A DNA stretch of 59,573 bases from Candidatus Siliceabacter maunaloa. GTDB taxonomy: Bacteria; Actinomycetota; Thermoleophilia; Solirubrobacterales; Solirubrobacteraceae. The notes under the pieces were generated by a model. It saw only the letters and a program-made list of their open reading frames with translations. It made no database searches and was not told the origin of the DNA. The position numbers and the translations under genes were made by a program. Location: NCBI GenBank assembly GCA_024330185.1, contig JANDLV010000023.1, positions 1 to 59,573 of the forward strand. Direction: 5' to 3'. Shown here piece by piece: positions 1 to 6,608 of this stretch; position 1 is the first letter of the stretch, and each line of letters opens with the position of its first letter.

Positions 1-1
1 C

Positions 2-40
2 GGCGAGTGGAACTACATCATCAAGCCTCAGGGTTATTGA
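2..40 (+). CDS. C-terminal tail of a gene cut by the window edge, possibly a transposase
   Basis: The first bases read in frame as GEWNYIIKPQGY followed by TGA at 38-40. The W-N-Y-x-I-x-P pattern near a C-terminus resembles the end of ISAzo13/Rhodopirellula-type DDE transposases, from memory of that family. Twelve residues are too few to be sure. If right, a transposase gene ends just before the left side of the integrative element. Confidence 0.3.
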   Translation, partial: GEWNYIIKPQGY

Positions 41-48
41 TTGACGCT

Positions 49-59
49 TCCTTAGGAGG
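49..59. other. Possible left att core matching the tRNA anticodon loop
   Basis: The 11 bases TCCTTAGGAGG at 49-59 also occur at 6500-6510 in the anticodon arm of tRNA-Arg. The position is what a left att core would need, about 117 bp outside the left repeat. The bases left of it do not resemble the 3' half of the tRNA, as they should if this were a simple attL. The motif is also self-complementary and so more likely to recur by chance. Confidence 0.22.
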
Positions 60-175
60 CGGCGCGAGGTTCCGCCGAGCGTCACTTGAGAGCGCATCGA
101 TCTCCCGTGTTCTCGGGCTCTCGGCTCAACGGGGCGACCGACGGGCGACGCGCTCGGGCACTGCGGATGTTCGCC

Positions 176-200
176 GCTCGTTCGCCGCTCGTTCGCGTGC
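176..200 (+). repeat. Left copy of element-end direct repeat (possible integrase arm sites)
   Basis: GCTCGTTCGC occurs twice in a row at 176-185 and 187-196, followed by GTGC. The same block with a 2-nt indel and one mismatch is at 6392-6418 inside the 3' end of the integrase gene. Same-orientation repeats on both sides of a presumed att core are typical of integrase arm-type binding sites; binding is inferred. Confidence 0.45.
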
Positions 201-388
201 ACCCGGATGCGCGACGGCACCCACGACCACGCCCAGGGCAGCCTGACCCGAAGGCCGCGTTCACAATTCTGAGACGCCGTCCGGGATCGTGACCTGCGCG
301 GGGCACAGCGCCACGGACACACGTTCGCTTGGGCGCCGCTGAAGCGCGTACGCTTGTTCGTGATCACCATCCCGAGGAGGACTGACGC

Positions 389-586
389 ATGACCACCACC
401 GTTGCCGATGAGCTGAGCCCCGAGAAGCGCGCCGAGGCCGTCGAGGCGCTCCAGGCGATCGCCTCGAAGATCGACGAGCTGGACGAGCAGTTCAGCGCGT
501 TGTCGCGGGTGCTGGGGGTCGAGGTCGATGCCCAGCGCGAGACGGTCGAGGTCAAGAAGAGCGGGCTCGAGGGGCTGTTGGCATGA
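389..586 (+). CDS. Small hypothetical protein, first gene of the coupled element cluster
   Basis: This is a 65-residue acidic, mostly helical protein (MTTTVADELSPEKRAEAVEA at the start) with no recognised domain and no cysteines or membrane segment. The ATG is preceded by a strong AGGAGG site at 374-379. Its stop codon overlaps the next start (ATGA), so it is translationally coupled to the 57-residue gene downstream. The heptad-like spacing of Leu/Ile/Val between residues 15 and 45 suggests a short coiled coil or helical hairpin. Function unknown; location suggests an accessory or DNA-metabolism role in the element. Confidence 0.6.
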   Translation: MTTTVADELSPEKRAEAVEALQAIASKIDELDEQFSALSRVLGVEVDAQRETVEVKKSGLEGLLA

Positions 587-756
587 CCGTCGCCGACGAC
601 CTCGCCGCGCTGGCCGCGGCCGCCCGCGACCGCGTCGCGCTGCTGGCGCAGCTCGTCGCTGAGCGGGACGAGCAGGCGCGCCGGCGGCGGGTGGCGTTCA
701 CGAAAGCCGTCGTCGCCCGGCGCGGCCTCGGCCGGCGGCCGGGGAGGCTAAGCTGA
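583..756 (+). CDS. Very small coupled hypothetical protein (57 aa)
   Basis: Starting at the ATG that overlaps the previous stop (ATGA at 583-586), 57 codons run to TGA at 754-756, which itself overlaps the ATG of the next gene (TGATG). Overlap at both ends is strong evidence that this short frame is translated. The product is Ala/Arg-rich, with an acidic helical first half and a basic tail (RRRRVAF, then ARRGLGRRPGRLS), so it may bind nucleic acid. No family recognised. Confidence 0.6.
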   Translation: MTVADDLAALAAAARDRVALLAQLVAERDEQARRRRVAFTKAVVARRGLGRRPGRLS

Positions 757-1211
757 TGCTCGGCGACGAGCAGCAGGCTGGCGTCCGACGGGCGCTCCAG
801 CGGGTCCGCAACGCTGCGGATCACCGCGGCGTTGCGCTCGACAACCTCGAGCGCAAGAGCGAGGAGCTGTGCTCGGCGATCCGGGTCGCGCTCGAGGTTG
901 GCGTCCCCGCCGACGACCTCGAGCTGATCCGGTTCGTCATCGCCGAGGACGTGGAGCAGGTCGGGCGCCGTGAGCTCACCACCGACCAGCAGCGCGAGGT
1001 CGCCGCCGAGCAAGCGCGCCAGCAGCGAGTTCGCGCCGATCAGCAGGCCGAGCGTGAGCGAGCCGCCGCCCAGCAAGCCGCCCGCGCGCAGCGTGCCACC
1101 GCCCGCCGCGGCGAACAGCCGGCCGCCCCCGAGCGCGGCGGCGCCGATCAGCACCCGCCGCTGCTGCGCCAGCTCGCCGACCGCGCCCGCGCCCCGCACC
1201 AGGCCGCGTAG
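756..1211 (+). CDS. Hypothetical charged coiled-coil protein
   Basis: This 151-residue protein starts at an ATG overlapping the preceding stop by one base. Residues 1-70 are a mixed helical region. Residues 75-150 are almost entirely Gln, Arg, Ala and Glu, giving a long charged helix or disordered tail. No signal peptide, membrane helix or catalytic motif is visible. It is the last gene of the three-gene coupled set (389-1211). The low-complexity tail could also arise from high-GC codon bias, but the start context and coupling support a real gene. Confidence 0.5.
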   Translation: MLGDEQQAGVRRALQRVRNAADHRGVALDNLERKSEELCSAIRVALEVGVPADDLELIRFVIAEDVEQVGRRELTTDQQREVAAEQARQQRVRADQQAERERAAAQQAARAQRATARRGEQPAAPERGGADQHPPLLRQLADRARAPHQAA

Positions 1212-1349
1212 AGGGCCCTTCTGAGGCTCCCGGGGCGCCCGGGAGGGCCCACCGGCCCCCACCCAGGGCGCCGGAGCGCCGTAGGACGTACGTTTGCCCC
1301 CGCCACGGCCACGCTGACGCCCGGCGCGCGCGAGGTCAGCGCGGGACGC

Positions 1350-1907
1350 TCAAGAGCCCGTCCAGCCGGGCGGCGACACCGAGCGGCTCGTGGCCAGGTC
1401 CGGCTGTTCGGGGCCGTCACGCAGGTCGTTGGCGCCGGCCTCGACCGCCAGCGCGAATCGCCGCGCCTCGGCGCCGAGCGCAGGATCACACGGCACGACG
1501 AGGTCGGGTTGGCGTACGACGAGGTATAGCTCTCTGTGGTCGTGCGTCGTCTCCTTGGCGTTGCCCACGACGAATGGGCCGATCGGGCCGAGCACAAACC
1601 ACGAGGCGCCCTTGGCGCCAAGGTCTCTCCCGCGCGTGACGCTCATCGAGCCTGTGGCGTCGACGCTGGCCGTCGTGGCGGCCCCGAGGGCGACGTCACC
1701 CTGTTCGGGGTGCGAGATGCGCAGCGGCCCGGCGAGGAGTAGAAGCTGCCCGGCAGCCGCGAGAATGTCGCTGCCTGCGGCCCTGCGCTGAACCTCTGCC
1801 TCCGCGCGAGCCAGCTTGTAGGCCTCCCAGCGAAGGTAGCCGTAGGCGAGCGCGACCAAGATCGCGCCCGCCAAGATGTAGTCGATGACACCGAGATCGT
1901 CGCCCAC
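1350..1907 (-). CDS. Hypothetical membrane-anchored protein
   Basis: This 185-residue protein is the only minus-strand gene in the element. The start is GTG at 1905-1907 with GGAGG seven bases upstream. Residues 7-24 (VIDYILAGAILVALAYGY) form one transmembrane helix, followed by a charged stretch and a soluble domain with several beta-like segments (RELYLVVRQPDLVVPCDPAL). Predicted orientation is a short N-terminus with the bulk of the protein on one side of the membrane. No family recognised. A lone divergent membrane gene in such elements may serve exclusion or host interaction, but that is a guess. Confidence 0.55.
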   Translation of the reverse strand: MGDDLGVIDYILAGAILVALAYGYLRWEAYKLARAEAEVQRRAAGSDILAAAGQLLLLAGPLRISHPEQGDVALGAATTASVDATGSMSVTRGRDLGAKGASWFVLGPIGPFVVGNAKETTHDHRELYLVVRQPDLVVPCDPALGAEARRFALAVEAGANDLRDGPEQPDLATSRSVSPPGWTGS

Positions 1908-2395
1908 TGGTCATCCTCCGTGGTGTCGGCGGACCTGGCCGCCGAGCTTCAGAACGCGTGCGGGGAGATCCTCCGAGCGGCCCGCCGGTGGAATGGTCAT
2001 GTGCACCTAGTCGGCTTGGCCCCCGGCACGCTTGAGCACCGGCCAGGCCCTCACCCAGCAGTCCGCTAGCCCTCACGGGTGAGGGCCGTCTCACCCGCCA
2101 CCCCGCAACTACCGAGCCGGAACTACCGAACACCCCCTCACACACACGCACCAGGGCCTCGCCTGCCGCGCGGGTTGACACGGTGTCACGGTCGGTCCGG
2201 GTCCGCCGCGGTGTGGGGTAGCCTGCTGGTCAGTCCCTCCTTGGACTGTGGTTCGGCGGGCTCCATCCCGCCCCGAGCGCCCGCCCTTCGTCCGGCGGGC
2301 GCTCGTGCGCCAGGGCGCGGGATGACGTCCGGTAGGTGAGCGAAAATCCCGGCTACGCCGGTGCGATGGACGCCCGGTAGACCAAGGAGCCGGAC
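1908..2395. promoter_or_regulatory. Divergent intergenic region with two perfect palindromes
   Basis: No gene is visible in these 488 bp between the minus-strand membrane gene and the plus-strand replication genes. CCCTCAC-GG-GTGAGGG at 2070-2085 is a perfect inverted repeat, with related CTCACCC words at 2050 and 2090. TGACAC-G-GTGTCA at 2176-2188 is a second perfect palindrome that overlaps a TTGACA at 2175-2180, suggesting an operator on a -35 box. No matching -10 is clear at 17 bp. Likely holds the promoter and control sites for 2396-5317. Confidence 0.4.
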
Positions 2396-2917
2396 GTGGA
2401 CGACATCGACGAAGGCAGAGAGCCCGCAGCCACGGCGACCTGCAGCTATGGCGCGTGGCTACGGGGCCGCGCGGCGACCAGGCGCGATGACGCGCACCTG
2501 GACGAGACTGCCCGCGAGCGGGATCGGCTGCTGGCCGCGGCCGCTGAAGGCCCCACGCTGGCGGACGCCCTCGCCTGGGGCGTCGCCCGGGCTCGTGACG
2601 AGGTTCATCGCCAGCTCGACGCCCAGGAGAAGCGAGGACGGAAGGCTGGCCTCGCGGACGAGCAGATCGCGACGATGAGCATCCCCGAGGTCCGTGCGTT
2701 CGTGGCCGAGCACCGGCGCCAGTGGCGCTCCCGGTGCGTCCCGAGGCGACGCGCTCCGCGGGCTGCCCGGCGGGAGGCCCGGCCGCGTGCCCGACGCACC
2801 GGCGCGTCTTCGCGCTCGAGCTCGACCGACCCAGGCGGCGACGACCCACCATCTAGTCGGCCTCGGCTCCCGCCGCCGAGGCCGATCCCTGATCAGCGCG
2901 AGGGGGTGGCTTCGTGA
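2396..2917 (+). CDS. Hypothetical protein upstream of the replication ATPase
   Basis: This 173-residue protein starts at GTG 2396 with AAGGAG nine bases upstream. Residues 1-105 are acidic-to-neutral and helical (LADALAWGVARARDEVHRQL). The rest is Arg/Pro/Ser-rich and probably disordered, possibly DNA-binding. Its stop overlaps the next start (GTGA at 2914-2917), so it is coupled to the AAA ATPase. No known family. By position it could be a replication accessory or loader, but nothing in the sequence proves this. Confidence 0.5.
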   Translation: MDDIDEGREPAATATCSYGAWLRGRAATRRDDAHLDETARERDRLLAAAAEGPTLADALAWGVARARDEVHRQLDAQEKRGRKAGLADEQIATMSIPEVRAFVAEHRRQWRSRCVPRRRAPRAARREARPRARRTGASSRSSSTDPGGDDPPSSRPRLPPPRPIPDQREGVAS

Positions 2918-4446
2918 GCGGCCCGACGTGGACCGGGCGCTGCACCGGCTGCCACCGCGACGGCGTCGAGGTCTCACCGTCTCGCGACCACTTCGAGCGT
3001 GTCCTCTGCGAGCGGTGCGCCGCGAAGCCCGCGCCGCCGCCGGTTCCCCGGGACGTGAGCCGCGAGGACCAGCGCGACGGCACTGTGCTCGTGCGCGACG
3101 AGCACGGCGAGACGCGCCTCGAGCACCCCGACGACGCGGCTGCGCCACCGGCGGCGAACGGAACGGCGCCGGCCCCACCCGCCGCGGCGCGGCGGGTCGA
3201 GCTCACCCCCGCGACGGCGATCCGATCGGAGCGGCTGCACTGGGTCTGGACGGGCAGGATGCCCCGCCGGTCCCTGGTCGTCGTCGCGGGAGAGAAGGGC
3301 CTCGGCAAGTCGCTGCTGACCAACGCGCGGCTTCCCGCGCTCGTCACCCGCGGCGACCTCGATGGTGAACTGCGCGGCGAGCCGGCCGATGTGGTGATCG
3401 CCACCGCCGAGGACGACTGGGCAAGCGTCGTGAAGCCCCGCCTCGCGGCGCACGGCGCGGATCTCGCCCGGGTGCACCGAGTAGCTGCGCACGACGAGGC
3501 CGGCACCACGCTGTTGACGCTGCCCGACGACGTGCCGCGCCTCGAGAAGGAGATCGTCGCGCTACGAGCCGAGGGACACGCCGTCGCGATGCTCGTGGTC
3601 GACCCCATCGGCGCGTTCCTCGCCCAGAGCACGGACACCCACCGCGACGCGTCCGTTCGGCGTGCGCTGGCGCCGTTGGCCGCGATGGCAGAGCGCCTCG
3701 ACCTCGTCGTGGTCGTGGTCGCGCACCTGACCAAGGACGAGTCCGGGCGCCTCATCAACCGCGTCTCGGGAGCCGGGGCGTTCGTGAACGCTGCCAGGTC
3801 GGTCCTGGCGATGGCCCGCGACCCCGGCGACCCCGACGGCGAGCAGGGCACCGAGCGGGTGCTCCTCCACGTCGGCTCGAACTGGGGCAGCTACGCGGCC
3901 ACGCTGGCGTGGCGCGTGGAGGGCCGCACCGTCGAGGTCGACGATGGCTCGACCACCGATGTCGGCTACCTCGTCGACAACGGCGAGTCGACGGTCGGCG
4001 TCGACGACGTGCAGCGCGGCCCCGACGACAACGGCGGCGACGCCGAGGAAGCGATCGGCGCCGCGCTCGTGGCTGGCCCGCGGCCGTCGCGCGAGGTCAA
4101 GGGCGAGGTCGCCACGGCGCTGGGATGCGCGAAGAAGACCGTGGAGCGCGCCGCGGTCCGGATGGCCCAGCGCGGCGACCTGACGATCGAGCAGGGCGGC
4201 TTCCCACGGACCACCACGTGGGCGCTCGCCAGTGGGGACACCCCCGCCGCCCCCAGTGGGGACACCCCCGGACCTCCGACTGTCCCTACTGCCAGTAGGG
4301 ACGTCCCTACTGGGATTTCGGCGTCCAGTGGGGACAGTGGGGACACCCCCGCGCGAGATGTCGCCACTGGCGACGATCCCGACATCGCCCGCGCCGAGCG
4401 CTTGGCCGCCGACCATCGCGACCTCGCCGGCCAGGCGACGTCGTGA
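2914..4446 (+). CDS. RepA/DnaB-like AAA family ATPase of the integrative element
   Basis: This 510-residue protein has three parts. An N-terminal zinc-ribbon-like segment carries CTGC near residue 10 and CERC near residue 32. The ATPase core starts near residue 115 with Walker A GEKGLGKS, followed by an AEDDW motif and a Walker-B-like hydrophobic strand ending VVDPIG, as in RepA/AAA_25 helicases of plasmids and satellites. Residues 375-435 look like a winged-helix region (EVATALGCAKKTVERAAVRM). The last 75 residues are low-complexity (SGDTP repeats) because the DNA there is an array of iterons. Likely role: replicative helicase or initiator of the excised element. No separate primase is visible. 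Confidence 0.75.
   Translation: MSGPTWTGRCTGCHRDGVEVSPSRDHFERVLCERCAAKPAPPPVPRDVSREDQRDGTVLVRDEHGETRLEHPDDAAAPPAANGTAPAPPAAARRVELTPATAIRSERLHWVWTGRMPRRSLVVVAGEKGLGKSLLTNARLPALVTRGDLDGELRGEPADVVIATAEDDWASVVKPRLAAHGADLARVHRVAAHDEAGTTLLTLPDDVPRLEKEIVALRAEGHAVAMLVVDPIGAFLAQSTDTHRDASVRRALAPLAAMAERLDLVVVVVAHLTKDESGRLINRVSGAGAFVNAARSVLAMARDPGDPDGEQGTERVLLHVGSNWGSYAATLAWRVEGRTVEVDDGSTTDVGYLVDNGESTVGVDDVQRGPDDNGGDAEEAIGAALVAGPRPSREVKGEVATALGCAKKTVERAAVRMAQRGDLTIEQGGFPRTTTWALASGDTPAAPSGDTPGPPTVPTASRDVPTGISASSGDSGDTPARDVATGDDPDIARAERLAADHRDLAGQATS
4229..4373. repeat. Iteron-like repeat cluster inside the ATPase gene, candidate replication origin
   Basis: The 18-mer CCAGTGGGGACACCCCCG occurs at 4229-4246 and 4253-4270 (24-bp period) and, less its first base, at 4335-4351. 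CCAGTGGGGAC is at 4325-4335. The variant CCAGTAGGGAC is at 4292-4302 and inverted at 4303-4313, giving a perfect 22-bp palindrome, with a further inverted copy (GTCCCTACTG) at 4282-4291. A related palindrome CGCCACTGGCGA is at 4362-4373. Direct and inverted copies of one 11-bp word beside a helicase gene are typical of iteron origins; origin function is inferred. Confidence 0.6.
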
Positions 4447-4673
4447 CCGCCCTGCGCATCGCTCACCGCCGCGCCACCGAGCCCGTGAGCGCGCCGTGCG
4501 GCCGCTGCCTGCTCACGGTCGAGGCGCCCGCCGGCGCCTGGATCGCCGTGGAGGCCGACGGCACCGCGCCCGTCTGCGACCCGTGCGCCCGCCGCGATGA
4601 CCCGCAGGGCCACGGCCAGCTCACCGGGTGGCGCCGCGCCGCCGCCGGCGCTGCCAGGAGGGCCGCGGCATGA
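4443..4673 (+). CDS. Small zinc-ribbon-like protein
   Basis: This 76-residue protein starts at GTG 4443, overlapping the ATPase stop by four bases. It carries CGRC near residue 19 and CDPC near residue 45, a two-knuckle spacing that suggests one zinc site, followed by a basic Ala/Arg tail. Similar CxxC...CxxC mini-proteins are common beside replication genes in actinobacterial elements. A role in DNA or protein binding is inferred. Its stop overlaps the next ATG (ATGA at 4670-4673). Confidence 0.55.
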   Translation: MTALRIAHRRATEPVSAPCGRCLLTVEAPAGAWIAVEADGTAPVCDPCARRDDPQGHGQLTGWRRAAAGAARRAAA

Positions 4674-5038
4674 GCGCGACCCTGCCGCCGCTCGTTCGGG
4701 CGCTGCTCGACGCCCTGGCCGAGCACCCCGACGCCCGCGCCGAGCTGCGCCGCGTGCTCGCCTTCGAGGACGCCCCACGGGCGCCGGAGGCGCGGAGCGC
4801 TTACACCGCGGCGACGCTGGCCGCCGAGCTCGGGGTCACGACCCGCGCCGTCCGCGCGGCCATCGCCCGCGGCGACCTCACCGCCACGAAGCGCGCCGGG
4901 CGGTGGATCATCGCCCGCCACGCCGTCGAGGCCTGGGCCTCGCCGGACGCCGCTCCCCGTGCCCGCCGCCGCGGGCCCGTCAGGCGGTCGGGCCGCCCGA
5001 TGGCCGATGCCCTGGATGCGCTCGACGATGCCGCGTAG
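4670..5038 (+). CDS. Excisionase-like helix-turn-helix DNA-binding protein
   Basis: This 122-residue protein starts at ATG 4670, chosen because AGGAGGG lies just upstream and the codon overlaps the previous stop; an in-frame GTG at 4628 is less likely. Residues 46-90 (TAATLAAELGVTTRAVRAAI then KRAGRWIIARHAVEAW) fit the MerR/excisionase-type winged HTH (HTH_17): helix, turn, recognition helix, then a wing with Gly-Arg-Trp. The basic tail (ARRRGPVRRSGR) may add DNA contacts. Two genes upstream of the integrase, it is the best candidate for the recombination directionality factor. Confidence 0.65.
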   Translation: MSATLPPLVRALLDALAEHPDARAELRRVLAFEDAPRAPEARSAYTAATLAAELGVTTRAVRAAIARGDLTATKRAGRWIIARHAVEAWASPDAAPRARRRGPVRRSGRPMADALDALDDAA

Positions 5039-5110
5039 AGTGGGCCCAGCACATCAAGCGCCCCCGCGCGGTTGCAGCCGCCGGGGGCATGGCCCAGGAG
5101 GACTAGCTCC

Positions 5111-5317
5111 ATGAGCACCACTGACCGTACCGAGGGCACCGCGGATCGCGCTGCCCTGCGTCGTGTCCGCGTTGACGCCGAGCGCGTCGAGCGCCTGACC
5201 GACCAGCTCGAGCAGGCGCGCCGTGACCTCGCCGAGAGCGAGCTGCTGGCCGTGGAGGTCGGCGCGCTTGCGCCGCAGACCCACCACGGCGTCGCCAAGC
5301 CCGGAGCGCGAGCATGA
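5111..5317 (+). CDS. Small coiled-coil protein coupled to the integrase
   Basis: This 68-residue protein starts at ATG 5111 after CAGGAGGA, chosen over an upstream in-frame start at 5072 that lacks a ribosome site. Residues 12-48 have heptad-spaced Leu/Val (VERLTDQLEQARRDLAESEL), consistent with a dimeric coiled coil. Its stop overlaps the integrase ATG (ATGA at 5314-5317), so the integrase is translated from the same message. Function unknown. Confidence 0.55.
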   Translation: MSTTDRTEGTADRAALRRVRVDAERVERLTDQLEQARRDLAESELLAVEVGALAPQTHHGVAKPGARA

Positions 5318-6441
5318 GCGTCCACCGCAGCACCCGCACCACGAACGGCACGCAGCGCACCTCCTACGTCGTGCGCTACCGGCAGGGCACCCGCAACCGC
5401 CAGCGGACCTTCGACCGCGCGAGCGACGCCCGCGCGTTTGATGACGAGGTGCGCCGTCGCCGTCAGGCGGGGCCCAGCGCCGTCCGGGCGCTCGACGCCG
5501 GGCGCGAGACGCTCGACGAGTACGTGGTCCAGACGTGGACGCCCGCGCACGCCGCGCACCTCGCCCCGAAGACCCGGCGCACCTACGCGCAGATGTACGA
5601 CTGCCACATCGCCCCGGCACTCGGCGGGACCCGCCTGTGCGACATCGACCCCGAGGCGATCGCCGCGTGGCGCGGGAGCCTCATCGGCCGCATCGGGCCC
5701 GAGGCGCTGCACAAGGCCATGACGCTGCTCGGCGCGATCCTCCAGCGCGCCGCCGAGGCCCAGCGGATCCCGTACAACCCCGCGCGGCTGGTGAGCAAGC
5801 CGCGGCGCACGAAGGCCCCGGAGGTGCGCCCGCTGGCGCCCGCCCAGGTCGAGGCGATCCGCGCGAGCGTCGACCCGCGCTCGGCGGCGGTGGTGTCCGT
5901 GCTGGCCTACGCCGGGCTGCGCCCCCACGAGCTGCGCCGCCTGCGCTGGCGCGACGTGCGCGACGCGACGCTGCTCGTCTACGCGACGAAGACCCAGACG
6001 CGGCGCACCGTGCGCCTCCTCGCGCCGCTGGCCGCCGATCTGGCCGCGTGGCGGCTCGCGAGCGGGCGCCCCGCCGCCGACGCGCTGGTGTTCGCCGACG
6101 AGGACGGCGGCGAGTGGTCGAGCAACGGCTTCAACAAGTGGCGGGCCCGCGTGTTCGGGCCCGCGCTGCGCGCCGCCGGGCTAGAGCGCGGGCGCCCGTA
6201 CGACCTGCGCCACTCGTTCGCGTCGCTGCTGCTGCACGAGGGCCGCTCGCCGATCTACGTCGCCCGTCAGCTCGGCCACGGCGCCGCGCTCACGATGGGC
6301 ACCTACGGCCACGTCATCGACGAGCTGGAGGACGCCCCGAACCTGCCCGCCGAGGACGCAATCCGGGCGGCGCGAGAGGGACGAAACGGCGGCTCGTGTT
6401 CGCCTCTCGTTCGCGTGCCGCAGGCGGCGGCGGGCGCGTGA
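5314..6441 (+). CDS. Tyrosine-family site-specific integrase
   Basis: This 375-residue protein has an N-terminal arm-binding-like region (residues 1-60), a SAM-like core-binding domain (about 65-165) and a catalytic domain (about 170-350). Catalytic residues are visible: Arg in GLRPHELRRLRW, the His-x-x-Arg-type box in DLRHSFASLLLHEGR, His in LGH, and the nucleophile Tyr in TYGHV. It would cut and rejoin DNA at the att core to integrate or excise the element. The gene points into the tRNA-Arg 3' end 26 bp away. The last codons hold a copy of the element-end repeat (6392-6418). Confidence 0.92.
   Translation: MSVHRSTRTTNGTQRTSYVVRYRQGTRNRQRTFDRASDARAFDDEVRRRRQAGPSAVRALDAGRETLDEYVVQTWTPAHAAHLAPKTRRTYAQMYDCHIAPALGGTRLCDIDPEAIAAWRGSLIGRIGPEALHKAMTLLGAILQRAAEAQRIPYNPARLVSKPRRTKAPEVRPLAPAQVEAIRASVDPRSAAVVSVLAYAGLRPHELRRLRWRDVRDATLLVYATKTQTRRTVRLLAPLAADLAAWRLASGRPAADALVFADEDGGEWSSNGFNKWRARVFGPALRAAGLERGRPYDLRHSFASLLLHEGRSPIYVARQLGHGAALTMGTYGHVIDELEDAPNLPAEDAIRAAREGRNGGSCSPLVRVPQAAAGA
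6392..6418 (+). repeat. Right copy of element-end direct repeat
   Basis: This 27-bp block in the final codons of the integrase matches 176-200 except for a 2-nt indel and one base. It lies about 80 bp from the tRNA anticodon region. Together with the left copy it could form arm-type sites on the two sides of the circular element's att site. Confidence 0.45.
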
Positions 6442-6467
6442 GGCCCGGATCGCCGGTGAACACGGGA

Positions 6468-6541
<74 letters not shown>

Positions 6542-6608
6542 TCACTCCAACACAGCCTAACCGCGGGTGACCGTGGAGAGGTGGCGCGAGCCCCTACCTT
6601 GCGGAGCG

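Larger units (their letters stand above)
41..6467. mobile_element. Integrative element in tRNA-Arg(CCT), left boundary uncertain
   Basis: A tyrosine integrase ends 26 bp from the 3' end of a tRNA gene, the usual layout of elements that integrate into tRNA genes. Upstream are small coupled genes of unknown function, a replication-type AAA ATPase with iterons and an excisionase-like HTH protein, all on the plus strand except one. A near-identical repeat of about 25 bp lies at both ends (176-200 and 6392-6418). No portal, terminase, capsid or conjugation gene is visible, so it looks like a satellite-sized or plasmid-like element rather than a full prophage. The left end may lie just outside the window. 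Confidence 0.65.

Noticed and set aside
2-246. A protein of 79 codons starting at base 7.
   Set aside because: No ribosome site and Arg/Ser/Ala-biased content; the frame ending at 40 is a better match to a real C-terminus.
4229-4373. CRISPR-like array of repeats.
   Set aside because: Repeats are 11-18 bp, in both orientations, with no uniform spacers, inside a coding gene; iterons fit better.
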